DNA of 64,000 bases from Bdellovibrionia bacterium. Its GTDB lineage: Bacteria; Bdellovibrionota; Bdellovibrionia; Bdellovibrionales; JAGQZY01. Below the pieces are notes generated by a model. The model saw nothing but the letters and a program-made list of their open reading frames with translations. It did not search any database and had not been told where the DNA came from. The stretch is taken from the NCBI GenBank assembly GCA_030427805.1, contig JAUICP010000002.1:1-64000 (forward strand). The letters run 5' to 3'. Made by a program: the position numbers and the translations under genes. Below are positions 8,426 to 16,648 of the stretch, in pieces (position 1 is the first letter of the stretch; each line of letters opens with the position of its first letter).

Positions 8426-8535
8426 CTATTATCTCCTCAGAATACGTTCATCAAAACAAACTCCTGAATTGCAGAAAGTATTCCTAAAAATCCCATAAAA
8501 ACATGTCATAATTTACTCTCCTCGATATTCTAAGA

Positions 8536-9027
8536 ATGAAGGGTTCCGCCAAGATGAAACGAATAGCAAAGAAAATTAGAAACCTCTCGGTCTTGGATAA
8601 AGCCCTCATAGGTAGCCTTGGTCTCGTTACAACCACGGCGGTGATCTTACCCATGAGCTTTTACATGCACCTTGCCAGTCTCAGTCTCTGCCTGCTCAGT
8701 TTTGGAGTATTGTTACGAAAAAACACACGAACTCACCTGGGCTTAATGCTTTCAGGGGTGGTTTTAGATCTCAGTTTAGTTTTAACACTAGAGTCGAATC
8801 GTGGGGCCATAGACACAGTAGCTTCAATGGAATTATCTGCTTTGCAAATGACCCATGTTGGTTTAGCCCTACTGGCAGTACTGACCTATCTGCCCACTTT
8901 AATCTTAGGTTTTTTGAATTTAAAAAAAAGATCTCACCAGCTCAATATCCATCGCCTTCTTGGGAAGCTTGCTTTCACCCTTCGATTTCTCAGTTGGATC
9001 TTTATGCTCTCTTTTTTAGAGAAATAA
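8536..9027 (+). CDS. Four-TM membrane protein, weakly DUF420-like
   Basis: 163 residues with four hydrophobic helices. Histidines lie at helix ends (THLGLMLSG, MTHVGLALL, HRLLGKLAF). This spacing faintly recalls DUF420/cytochrome-associated membrane proteins, so heme or copper handling is possible but not shown. Two starts are possible: ATG 8536 or ATG 8554, and AAGGG lies about 12 bases before the latter. Neither neighbour gives a functional clue. Confidence 0.5.
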   Translation: MKGSAKMKRIAKKIRNLSVLDKALIGSLGLVTTTAVILPMSFYMHLASLSLCLLSFGVLLRKNTRTHLGLMLSGVVLDLSLVLTLESNRGAIDTVASMELSALQMTHVGLALLAVLTYLPTLILGFLNLKKRSHQLNIHRLLGKLAFTLRFLSWIFMLSFLEK

Positions 9028-9197
9028 CTCACCTCAAGCCAAGTTCCAGCATAAGTTCTCTAGGGGTAGAGTATTGCCAAGTCACCCCCTTTCATTTGTT
9101 AAGTCTCCCCCATTTTTCTCAATTTGGACCAGAATCCTTAATGATAATTTAACCCTCCTGTAAGAGCCTCCGATCAATATAATAGGAGGAATTGAAT

Positions 9198-10292
9198 TTG
9201 CCGCAAATGAGAGTCCTACTTGCCATATTTCTAAGTCTGATTTTTATCAGTTGTGCTGAGCAACCGACAGAGGATGCTGAGGACTTCTCTCCTGTTGTCG
9301 ATAGCCCTGAGGAGCCAGAAGAAGAGTATAGTGCAATTAATTTTTCAGGCCTTTCCTCAATATCTCATGTCACAAGCATAACGGCTCAATTAAATTGGAC
9401 CCATGTGGAAGGGGCAACGGCCTATCTTATCTATGAACACTCCGGAGCCACGCCAACGATTCACAGAGTTGTTGCAGCCCCAGCTTCTTCAAGCCTAATA
9501 CAAGATCTAACACCTGAGACAACTTACCGTTTTAGCGTTAAACTTCTCGATCAATACGGCCTTAAAGATAACAATTCGTCTATCGAAGAATTCACCACTG
9601 CAGATACTTTGTGCTACATGCAAACTGTTCTCGCTGATGCCCCCGTCGTTTTCTATCGCATGGATGAAAGCACCGGAACGAGCGCTAATGACTTGGGAAG
9701 TGCAGGAGTCCTAGGGGATTACTTGGGAGGCTTCCTCTTAGAACAGGTGGGTGGTATTCTCACCGAACCCAGCCTTGCCGTTGAATTTAACGGAACAGAT
9801 GGACACGTCGACCTAGGAAACCCATCTGAATTACAAATTACCGGAGATCAAACCATCGCCCTTTGGGTTTATCCTAATGCACTAGGTGTTAGGCAGAACC
9901 CTTACGCAAAAGCCTATGGCGGAGAGGGCACAATAACAATAGAGCCAACAGGCATGATTCATTACTACTATGGAACCTCAGGGGCCAACGCTCATCCCTA
10001 TCAGGGATTTAATACCGGCGCAGGGCGAATAAACGCCGGTGAGTGGAGTCATATTGCGATTGTTCGAGACCTTACAAATATGCAATTGAACTGGTATATC
10101 AACGGAGTATTGGCAAACTCCGGAGCCGCGAGTTACGCTGCAGCGGTTATCTCTAGCAATTCAGCCCTCATCGGCCAAGGCTACGTCAATAACTTCAATG
10201 GTCGAATAAACAATTTGGCAGTCTTTGACCGAGCTCTAGAGGATACCGAAATTCAAGAGCATTACGATGCTGCAACAGTCGGTTGCCCTTAA
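9198..10292 (+). CDS. Lipoprotein with FN3 and LamG-like domains
   Basis: About 364 residues. The lipobox FISC puts the lipidated cysteine near residue 19. An acidic linker is followed by a fibronectin type III domain (about 50-135: LNWTHVEGATAYLIY, LTPETTYRFSV). After it comes a concanavalin/LamG-like domain (about 150-360: AVEFNGTDGHVDLG, TIALWVYPNA, YINGVLANSG, IDN-type end). Such domains bind carbohydrate or protein ligands at the cell surface. AGGAGG (9184-9189) is ideally placed for TTG 9198, better than for TTG 9192 or ATG 9207. A palindromic terminator lies downstream. Confidence 0.8.
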   Translation: MPQMRVLLAIFLSLIFISCAEQPTEDAEDFSPVVDSPEEPEEEYSAINFSGLSSISHVTSITAQLNWTHVEGATAYLIYEHSGATPTIHRVVAAPASSSLIQDLTPETTYRFSVKLLDQYGLKDNNSSIEEFTTADTLCYMQTVLADAPVVFYRMDESTGTSANDLGSAGVLGDYLGGFLLEQVGGILTEPSLAVEFNGTDGHVDLGNPSELQITGDQTIALWVYPNALGVRQNPYAKAYGGEGTITIEPTGMIHYYYGTSGANAHPYQGFNTGAGRINAGEWSHIAIVRDLTNMQLNWYINGVLANSGAASYAAAVISSNSALIGQGYVNNFNGRINNLAVFDRALEDTEIQEHYDAATVGCP

Positions 10293-10370
10293 TTTCAACT
10301 TAAAAGTATTTAATCATTGATCATTTATTAAAGCTCTCAAAGTAGTTCTTGGAACTCATCAGACTTAGAA

Positions 10371-10404
10371 TTAAAAATGGGCCTTCAATCCATTGAAGGC
10401 CTTT
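10371..10404. terminator. Bidirectional terminator between convergent genes
   Basis: A palindrome pairs GGCCTTCAAT (10380-10389) with ATTGAAGGCC (10392-10401). On the minus strand it is followed by ATTTTTAA, and on the plus strand by TTTAG. It lies between the LamG lipoprotein gene and the small exported gene, whose 3' ends face each other. Confidence 0.75.
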
Positions 10405-10457
10405 AGTTCTGAAGATTTAATTTTACCTGAGCTCTTTGGCGGTCGGTCTCGTCTAAA

Positions 10458-10850
10458 CTACAGAGTAAATTCACAAATCATCTGTTCTTGAATGACAGTG
10501 TCTTTGAGCTCTAACTGAAGTTGAGCAACGACTTGTCCAGAGCAGAAATCACCAAATTTTTTGATACTTACAAATCCTAGGGCCTTTTCTGGCAGGTAGT
10601 TGTAAAGACCAGCAAATTGGTTCAATTCGATTCCGCATCTCGTATTGAAGTCCTGAGCGCTTAGCTTCGTTAGAAACGAAAACTCCTTACCATCCATAGT
10701 AGTAACCTTTACTTTGTCCCCACTTTGACCGTACTGAACTTCCATTTGGCTGCTATCGCTCATACAATTCAGTTGAAAGGCTTGGGCTCCATTGGCAATC
10801 ATCGTTGAAACCATCACCAAGCTCATCAATTTTTTCATTATCATTTTCAT
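10458..10850 (-). CDS. Small exported protein, unknown function
   Basis: 130 residues with a signal peptide ending near NGAQA. The mature protein of about 105 residues has four cysteines (C29, C92, C103, C125 by rough count) that could form disulfides in the periplasm. GAGGAGAG precedes the ATG. The family is not recognised. The gene is divergent from the LysR regulator gene, about 110 bases apart. Confidence 0.6.
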   Translation of the reverse strand: MKMIMKKLMSLVMVSTMIANGAQAFQLNCMSDSSQMEVQYGQSGDKVKVTTMDGKEFSFLTKLSAQDFNTRCGIELNQFAGLYNYLPEKALGFVSIKKFGDFCSGQVVAQLQLELKDTVIQEQMICEFTL

Positions 10851-10927
10851 TACTCTCTCCTCTAAATAGTTACCGGATCATTCCGAGGAGCTTTGTATAG
10901 ATCAAAATTCAGTATTAGAATATTTAA

Positions 10928-10956
10928 TTGATTTAATATAGCTATCGGTTTATCTA
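10928..10956 (+). promoter_or_regulatory. Promoter predicting a leaderless LysR mRNA
   Basis: TTGATT (10928-10933), a 17-base spacer and TATCTA (10951-10956), with ATG only 5 bases later. Transcription would begin at or next to the start codon. No Shine-Dalgarno sequence is present. Confidence 0.5.
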
Positions 10957-10961
10957 ATATC

Positions 10962-11810
10962 ATGAGTTTATCATCTCTTTACCTAGATGCCTTTATTGGA
11001 ATTGCCAGAGCCCAGAGCTTCTCAGGGGCAGCAAAGACCTTAAATATCAGCCAATCAGCCCTTTCTCAGCGTATTCGCAATCTCGAAGAAGACCTGGGGT
11101 TGAGCCTATTTATAAGAACCTCGGGCGGGATTCAGCTCACCGAACAGGGACAAAAACTCCTGCGCTACTGCCAAACCAAGGACTCACTCGAAGAGGAGCT
11201 TCTCTCTGATATCAAGGCCCAGGGGCAAAAAGGGCTATCGGGTCATGTTCGCCTAGGCACTTACTCCTCGGTCTATCGCTCGGTCATTGTTCCCGCCCTC
11301 GGAGAGTTTCTTAGCGCCCACCCCGATGTGAGTTGTGAGTTTCACTGCACTCAGGTCGACGAACTCCCTGCACTTCTACAAAGAAGTGAGGTTGATTTTA
11401 TTGTCACGGACACAAAAATCGATCGAAGCCACCTCGAATGTGAAACCCTGGGTAGAGAGCAACTTGTTCTTATTGAGAGTCGGCAAAAGTCTCAGAGGGG
11501 TCACTATTTCTTAGATAATGATAGGAACGACCCCGTCACTGAAGAGTTCTTTAGAAACAAGAAGCTAAAATACAACAGAAGTTACTTTGCTGATTGCTAT
11601 GGAATCATCGACGCTGTCGAAAGGGGCCTCGGACGCGCTATAATGCCCCTTCATTTGATCAAAGAAAATAAGAAACTGAGAGTTTCTAAGGGCCATAAGG
11701 CTAAAAACATTAACGTTTACCTGCAATACCACAGTCAGCCTTTTTATAGCGAACTTCACAAACTCGTTATCAATGAGTTAATTGCTAGAGCTCAGATCTT
11801 CCTAAAATAG
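10962..11810 (+). CDS. LysR-family transcriptional regulator
   Basis: 282 residues. The N-terminal winged helix-turn-helix is clear (ARAQSFSGAAKTLNISQSAL, then SQRIRNLEEDLG and a QLTEQGQKLL wing). A substrate-binding-like effector domain follows (about 90-280). The second domain is slightly short and carries few identifiable ligand residues, so no effector can be named. It probably controls itself and/or the divergently transcribed small exported gene. No ribosome site precedes ATG, consistent with a leaderless message. Confidence 0.93.
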   Translation: MSLSSLYLDAFIGIARAQSFSGAAKTLNISQSALSQRIRNLEEDLGLSLFIRTSGGIQLTEQGQKLLRYCQTKDSLEEELLSDIKAQGQKGLSGHVRLGTYSSVYRSVIVPALGEFLSAHPDVSCEFHCTQVDELPALLQRSEVDFIVTDTKIDRSHLECETLGREQLVLIESRQKSQRGHYFLDNDRNDPVTEEFFRNKKLKYNRSYFADCYGIIDAVERGLGRAIMPLHLIKENKKLRVSKGHKAKNINVYLQYHSQPFYSELHKLVINELIARAQIFLK

Positions 11811-11914
11811 TCACCCCCTAGATAGTTTTTTCCAATGCCATGATTGTCGCTCCGGGACAAACAATTTACGTCAGTGAATATGGACTTTAGGAAAGAATCT
11901 AGGCCACAAACGAT

Positions 11915-11935
11915 GGAGTATTTAATAAATACTCC
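11915..11935. repeat. Perfect inverted repeat in the intergenic region
   Basis: GGAGTATTT (11915-11923), a three-base AAT spacer and AAATACTCC (11927-11935). It lies 105 bases after the LysR stop and 132 bases before the next gene. No T run follows, so it looks more like a protein-binding operator or an mRNA end-protecting hairpin than an intrinsic terminator. Confidence 0.6.
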
Positions 11936-12066
11936 CATTCCTGCTGTAATGATTTCTGAATTAAGAGAAGTAATTCGGTCTCGAATACTTTGAGTTTATA
12001 AAATCGCTGAACAAAAAATTAGGCTTAGAGTCTTCATTTTGTTTTTAAACATTCTAGGGGGTGCTT

Positions 12067-12792
12067 ATGTTACAGTCGGTGTACTGTCATTTGAGTTTGT
12101 TACTATTAACAGTATCACTTGCTGTTCCTTTTCAAGCTCAATCTCAGCAAAATTTACCAAACTTAAAAAGTGGATGTTCGGCCATTGGTGATTGCGGAAC
12201 AAACACACACAACCGCTTCAACGATGGATATTTAAATCGAAGCAAATTCAATCAAGCCGGTGGATGCCAAACGCGACTTCGCTGCCAAAGTGGAATGAAG
12301 GCCGTTTGTAACGAAACCTATGCAACTCGAATCTGTATTGACGAGGAACTTGCCCAAGACGAATTGGGATATCCGCAAGGAAACTTTGATTACTATAAGT
12401 GCAATAACTATTGTAAGTCCCGTGGACTACGACTTCCAACCAATAACGAATGGCTCGTCGCCTCCCTTGGAACGAGCAAGAGAAGTTGCCTCCCCGATCA
12501 TGGGCCTCGCCGCCCCGATTGGAATAGCCGCAGAGAAATGACGGACCAAAGTTTTAACCGTCAAGGAGTTCGCAGAAATAGAAATCAATGTGTGTCTATT
12601 TATGGTGTAAAAGATATGGTTGGAGTTCTTGGCCAATGGGTCACTCATGGTCAGGCGCGAAGCAATCGTGCGCAATTTAATGGTGGACTCTGGCCACAAC
12701 CGGCTTCAAATATTTTCTACAGAACAACAGCCCATGCCCCCGGTTATTTCGACTATTCGATTGGCTGTCGTTGCGCCAGTGATGCCAATTAG
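12067..12792 (+). CDS. Exported formylglycine-generating-enzyme-like (SUMF1 fold) protein
   Basis: About 241 residues with a signal peptide ending near FQAQS. The body follows the degenerate FGE/SUMF1 plan: YCKSRGLRLPTNNEWLVAS (usual form C...GxRLPTEAEWEyA), DMVGVLGQWV (usual DMxGNVWEW) and a C-terminal YSIGCRCAS (usual GFRC). Many cysteines suggest an oxidising compartment. Exported members of this fold are common in Bdellovibrionota and often act as binding modules, not as true formylglycine enzymes. AGGGGG stands 5 bases before ATG 12067, so I prefer it to the GTG upstream. Confidence 0.75.
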   Translation: MLQSVYCHLSLLLLTVSLAVPFQAQSQQNLPNLKSGCSAIGDCGTNTHNRFNDGYLNRSKFNQAGGCQTRLRCQSGMKAVCNETYATRICIDEELAQDELGYPQGNFDYYKCNNYCKSRGLRLPTNNEWLVASLGTSKRSCLPDHGPRRPDWNSRREMTDQSFNRQGVRRNRNQCVSIYGVKDMVGVLGQWVTHGQARSNRAQFNGGLWPQPASNIFYRTTAHAPGYFDYSIGCRCASDAN

Positions 12793-12812
12793 ATTTTTCT
12801 AAATTTGAATAT

Positions 12813-12840
12813 AAAAAAGGAGCCAATGGCTCCTTTTTTT
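12813..12840 (+). terminator. Intrinsic terminator after the FGE-like gene
   Basis: GGAGCC (12819-12824) pairs with GGCTCC (12828-12833) across an AAT loop, extended by A/T pairs and followed by a run of seven T. It lies 21 bases past the stop codon. Confidence 0.93.
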
Positions 12841-12889
12841 GTTCTTTAAGTCAATCACTGGGGCCACAGCCTATCCCACAGGTCAAAAC

Positions 12890-13879
12890 CTAGTGAAATA
12901 AAGCCTCGCAATAACGAGTTTGACTTGAAAACTGTGCAGCCTCTGGAACAGCGACAAGACTCTCAAAGTAATCTGTATCAAAAATTGGAGCTTTTACCAT
13001 CGAAGCCGAACGCGAAGCTGGGAATAGGCCCTCGTTAAGCAGACCTGACTCTAAGCGGGGTCCCGCCATGGCCATTAGCTCTCTTTGTAGCTCTTGCTCC
13101 AGTTCGGGGTAACGTCCCACGTGTTTTTTCGTCTTAAAGAAATCCATAATATCTCTGAAGTAGTTTCGATAAACGTCACGCTCTTCAGGGAGGTAGACAC
13201 CCAATTGAAAGGGATCATATTTTCCCATTGAAACACCAAACTTTTGTGCATCACTAAAATAGAATCGCAAGTTACCATCAATACTCGTGGCATACATGTG
13301 GGCGATCCATTGTGAAAGGCTCATCGTACGTCCCGTAAAGTTATCAACAACCCACCAACCTTCAGCATCTTCTTCTGAAGCCTTAACAAAGGTAGCGACG
13401 TGAAAGCCCCAAGTAATTGACCCACCATCCATTGGCCCTACAGCCCAGATTTTTTTGATGGCATCGTTATCAACTCCGAGGTGTAGAAGGAGCAAATGAA
13501 TATAAAGAGCTCTTCCGAAACAAAATCCAATACCACCCGATGGGTCGTATTTATGGTGACTCATATATCCTACTACCGGATGAAAATTAAGGTCATCGAT
13601 GAGACTCTGAACCTGGCGGCCATTAATTCCCGTCAATCGATTGTTTGGGTTATCAATTGGAAGCTTAGCCAGTTCATTCATGGCCTTAAGGTCTCTTTCG
13701 TTGAGCTGCTTAATTCCATCGGCTTCCATTGATTGGGTTTCCCACTGGTGAACTTGGTAGAGATTTGCATTGGTCTGAATAAGGGGGCGAACTTGCGCCT
13801 GGGCAACTAGAGTTCCAAATAGAACTCCGAAGCCTATGAGACTTTGAACAACAATATTATTGGGCTTCCACTGCAACAC
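12890..13879 (-). CDS. Exported Cys-His-Asp enzyme resembling protein-glutaminase/transglutaminases
   Basis: 329 residues with a signal peptide ending near VAQAQ. A candidate papain/transglutaminase-type triad is visible: C120 in GIGFCFGRA at a helix start, H160 in ITWGFHVATFV, and D179 in WWVVDNFTG. Their order, spacing and context match the secreted protein-glutaminase of Chryseobacterium (CYARAH..., WSYHVAILV, IIDPSLF as I recall it). It may deamidate glutamine side chains or cross-link proteins in the periplasm or in prey. The start is GTG 13879, with AAGGAG 7 bases upstream. The C-terminal 130 residues are unassigned. Confidence 0.65.
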   Translation of the reverse strand: MLQWKPNNIVVQSLIGFGVLFGTLVAQAQVRPLIQTNANLYQVHQWETQSMEADGIKQLNERDLKAMNELAKLPIDNPNNRLTGINGRQVQSLIDDLNFHPVVGYMSHHKYDPSGGIGFCFGRALYIHLLLLHLGVDNDAIKKIWAVGPMDGGSITWGFHVATFVKASEEDAEGWWVVDNFTGRTMSLSQWIAHMYATSIDGNLRFYFSDAQKFGVSMGKYDPFQLGVYLPEERDVYRNYFRDIMDFFKTKKHVGRYPELEQELQRELMAMAGPRLESGLLNEGLFPASRSASMVKAPIFDTDYFESLVAVPEAAQFSSQTRYCEALFH

Positions 13880-14206
13880 GAGAATTCTCCTTTAGATTGA
13901 AGCAATCTAATGAAATGTTAATATCTCCAGCCATTTAACGCATCGGGCTACAGCTGTCCAGAGAACGAAAGGTATTTTCATTAATTAGGGATTCCCGTGA
14001 AAATCATATAAATCAGACACAGATTTGCGCCCAATTTTGTCCACACTTTTTCGAGCGAGGCGATCAATTTGCAACTCTATTTGCAAGCTCTTAACGAATC
14101 CCTTGTAATAATAATGAAAGGGAGAAGTGAACCTTCTCCCCTTCGAGGGTTGATTAGAAAATAATGGTTTATAGGATCTGAGATTAGGGTGTCTCAGTAT
14201 TTAAAA
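13880..14206. other. 327-base intergenic region with a weak terminator
   Basis: It holds the upstream sequence of the Cys-His-Asp enzyme gene on one side. On the other, about 67 bases past the 14207 stop, a hairpin pairs GGGAGAAG (14120-14127) with CTTCTCCC (14133-14140); on the minus strand a T-rich tract follows, a weak terminator for that gene. I see no gene or known RNA in the remainder. Confidence 0.5.
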
Positions 14207-14977
14207 TTAATTCTTTTCTTGAAAGAGAGCTTCTATTGAAAGAATCGCTGATTCTTTACCAATCTCACCTTGCTTGAATACCTGACTCTTGCCCTTGATA
14301 TCCGAGGAGTCTCGGCTTTGCTCTCCGTCAACATTTTGTAACTGCCAAATTGGTTCTTCGGAGTCTAATCCAAACATCCTGAAGTTCGATCGCGTTTTGT
14401 ACTTAAAATCGCCTTCTCCAGTCAGGTTACCAAAACCAAAACCTTGATCGATATGCTGATAGGCCTGGTACTCGATAAATGCATCAACACCGAGCTTACG
14501 TGCCAATTCTCTTCGCCCCTCCAAACTCAAAGATCGAAAATTACTGGCATCTAGAATTCCATTGGCATAAATAACTTCAACTCCATTTGGAACAAAAGTC
14601 TGATGGCGAATCCCTTTCATCTTCTTATTGTAAACCGTCTTATACTGCGGGTGTGTAACCATTCTACGGTACTTTAATGTTTTTACTCCCAAAGATTTTT
14701 CAACGGATTCGGCAAGGATTTGGTAAACGTCTTTTGCCATGTTCTTAATTTCAGGCTTTTCGGCAAAAGTCTTCATCATGTCTCCACCCTTTGCAATTGA
14801 GCCCAGGCCGAGAGAGTCTTTCGGTTGATCTTGTTGGATCTCGAACGAAATAATTGCCACTCTCTTAATACTCTTGAGTCTCTCGGTATCCTTCACCGTA
14901 CCTATGGTTCCACAGGCGACCATACTAAAAATCAAAATAGTTCCGAGAAGGATATTTTTAAAATTTGGTAACTTCAT
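14207..14977 (-). CDS. Lipoprotein, unknown function
   Basis: 256 residues with lipobox MVAC (lipid cysteine at residue 22). The mature region starts with a strand KRVAIISFEI, has helices around 60-100 and a segment RELARKLGVDAFIEYQAY typical of CsgG/TolB-N-like alpha/beta lipoproteins that assemble surface or secretion structures. That resemblance is only topological. AAGGAG lies 7 bases before ATG. It is followed by a weak terminator and preceded 35 bases upstream by another lipoprotein gene, so the two probably form an operon. Confidence 0.65.
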   Translation of the reverse strand: MKLPNFKNILLGTILIFSMVACGTIGTVKDTERLKSIKRVAIISFEIQQDQPKDSLGLGSIAKGGDMMKTFAEKPEIKNMAKDVYQILAESVEKSLGVKTLKYRRMVTHPQYKTVYNKKMKGIRHQTFVPNGVEVIYANGILDASNFRSLSLEGRRELARKLGVDAFIEYQAYQHIDQGFGFGNLTGEGDFKYKTRSNFRMFGLDSEEPIWQLQNVDGEQSRDSSDIKGKSQVFKQGEIGKESAILSIEALFQEKN

Positions 14978-15012
14978 TGGTTACTCCTTCGTTTAACTCT
15001 CTTCAAAGTTTC

Positions 15013-15786
15013 CTATTGAACTTTTTTGAAGAGACCGTTTTGGTTATTGGTTTTATTGGTAAACATGTAGCTCGTATCACTAATGAGCTCTAGCTTGTAA
15101 ACATCTGAGTCACAGAGCTTTTCTTCACACGTCATCTCGACTTTGCCTGAACAAGGACTGTAAAAGTCGATAAAGATCATGGCGGTCTTACCATCTGACT
15201 TCATAGTCGAGATAATCTGGCGACAGAATTCACCCGATCCCGATACCTGCTCAAAGAATCCACTCTCCAATACCGGAACGGGTTCGGGCTTAGGGTCTGG
15301 AACCTTTGTTGTTAATTCGATATTGAGAGGAATTGTATCTGGATCGTCAAAGGTGGCATTGTAGAAACGACTTATCTTCAAAGTCTCTTCTGATTGTTGC
15401 AGGCTGAAGTCTTTAATGGTCGAAATATTGTTGTCTAAAGGAATTTTAAACTCCGTCACGAAGACCTTGTCTTTGAGTTCGAGAGTATATTTATAACTTC
15501 CTTCGAGAACTTCGTTTTTTGTTTCGTCAAAGCACAGCTCATCTTTATAAGAGTTGCGGTTGTACTTCATGGATTGATTTTCGAATTCAACCTTGATGCG
15601 CTCGTATCCGCCATTTGGAAATCCATCGGCAATACATTGTGAGTACCAAGTCCCCTCTAGAGTCGGTCCCTGAACCTCGACCGGTTTGTTGGTCGTACCT
15701 ACTACGTCTTCTTCTTTTTTGTCATTGGAACAAGCTGTGGCTAGGAGACACAGACTACCAAATACAAACGTCTTTAAAAAATTCAT
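15013..15786 (-). CDS. Lipoprotein, unknown function
   Basis: 257 residues. Lipobox ATAC places the lipid cysteine near residue 19, followed by a charged linker (SNDKKEEDV). The mature protein looks beta-rich with paired cysteines (for example CEEKLC), suggesting disulfides and a lipocalin-like or similar barrel fold. AAGGAG precedes two adjacent ATGs; the second (15786) has the better 6-base spacing. It is probably the first gene of a two-lipoprotein operon. The family is not recognised. Confidence 0.65.
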   Translation of the reverse strand: MNFLKTFVFGSLCLLATACSNDKKEEDVVGTTNKPVEVQGPTLEGTWYSQCIADGFPNGGYERIKVEFENQSMKYNRNSYKDELCFDETKNEVLEGSYKYTLELKDKVFVTEFKIPLDNNISTIKDFSLQQSEETLKISRFYNATFDDPDTIPLNIELTTKVPDPKPEPVPVLESGFFEQVSGSGEFCRQIISTMKSDGKTAMIFIDFYSPCSGKVEMTCEEKLCDSDVYKLELISDTSYMFTNKTNNQNGLFKKVQ

Positions 15787-16001
15787 CATACACTCCTTAA
15801 AAGTTCTAAAAATTTCTCACCCCTTAGCTTGAGCCCCTTCAATGACTCGGGATGGCGAACTTCTATCGCAGCGCCTTAAAAAACAAAAGATTTTTTTTAA
15901 AAAACTTAAAATTATTTATGAATACTTTTGAATATTTCTTTAAGTATATGTTTTTACTAATAATTATATATTTTAATAATTTAAAAAAATTTCTAAAATT
16001 C

Positions 16002-16010
16002 TGGTATAAT
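16002..16010 (+). promoter_or_regulatory. Extended -10 promoter predicting a leaderless TetR mRNA
   Basis: TG, one base, then a perfect TATAAT (16005-16010) in a very AT-rich stretch (about 15880-16010). The ATG begins 6 bases later, so the predicted transcription start falls on the start codon. The GAGGG that touches the ATG is too close to act as a ribosome site. Confidence 0.6.
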
Positions 16011-16016
16011 TGAGGG

Positions 16017-16637
16017 ATGTCGAAGAAAGCAAAGCTCTCAGCCGGGCAAAAAAAGCAGGCCATTCTCAAGGCCTCCATTGAGATTCTCTCAGAGAAAGGA
16101 CCCCATGCATTTAAGAATAGCGAGGTCGCCAAAAGGGCTAAAATCGACCAACCACTTATTAGTTACTACTTTCCAAACTTCGAAGCCCTCTTTGCCGGAG
16201 TCGTTCAAATTGTTCTAGAGGACTTGCGCGTTGCCATGATCAATGCCATCGAAGCCGGAGGCGAAGACCCGGAAAGAGCCCTTGCCAATTACATGGTTTC
16301 CCCATTGCGATGGACCGTGCGCTCACCGAAACTACAAACGATCTGGCTCTACTTTTATACTCTCATTCCTATTAATAAAGATATGAAGGCTCTCAATAGC
16401 CAAATTCGAAAGGTGGGAAGAGAACGAATTCAGTTGCTCATCTATAAAATTCTTGAAGAGAGAAACTGCCGACTGAGCCCCAAGTACACGGTGGCCACTT
16501 TAGCCTATTCCATCCAAAGCATTATCACCGGTTACCTGACAATGCAGGTCACAGAGGATTCCAACCTCGAACAAATGGAAAAATTGAGCTTCCAAAACGC
16601 CCTCGACCTCATCGACAAAGCCTTCATCAAAAACTGA
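16017..16637 (+). CDS. TetR-family transcriptional regulator
   Basis: 206 residues. The first 60 form the TetR DNA-binding domain (KQAILKASIEILSEKGPHAF, then SEVAKRAKIDQPLISYYF). The remaining helical domain would bind an unknown ligand and dimerise. It faces the large exported-protein gene at 16649, which ends 11 bases away, and is divergent from the lipoprotein operon at 15786, which it may control across the AT-rich region. Confidence 0.92.
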   Translation: MSKKAKLSAGQKKQAILKASIEILSEKGPHAFKNSEVAKRAKIDQPLISYYFPNFEALFAGVVQIVLEDLRVAMINAIEAGGEDPERALANYMVSPLRWTVRSPKLQTIWLYFYTLIPINKDMKALNSQIRKVGRERIQLLIYKILEERNCRLSPKYTVATLAYSIQSIITGYLTMQVTEDSNLEQMEKLSFQNALDLIDKAFIKN

Positions 16638-16648
16638 TTTATTAAAAG

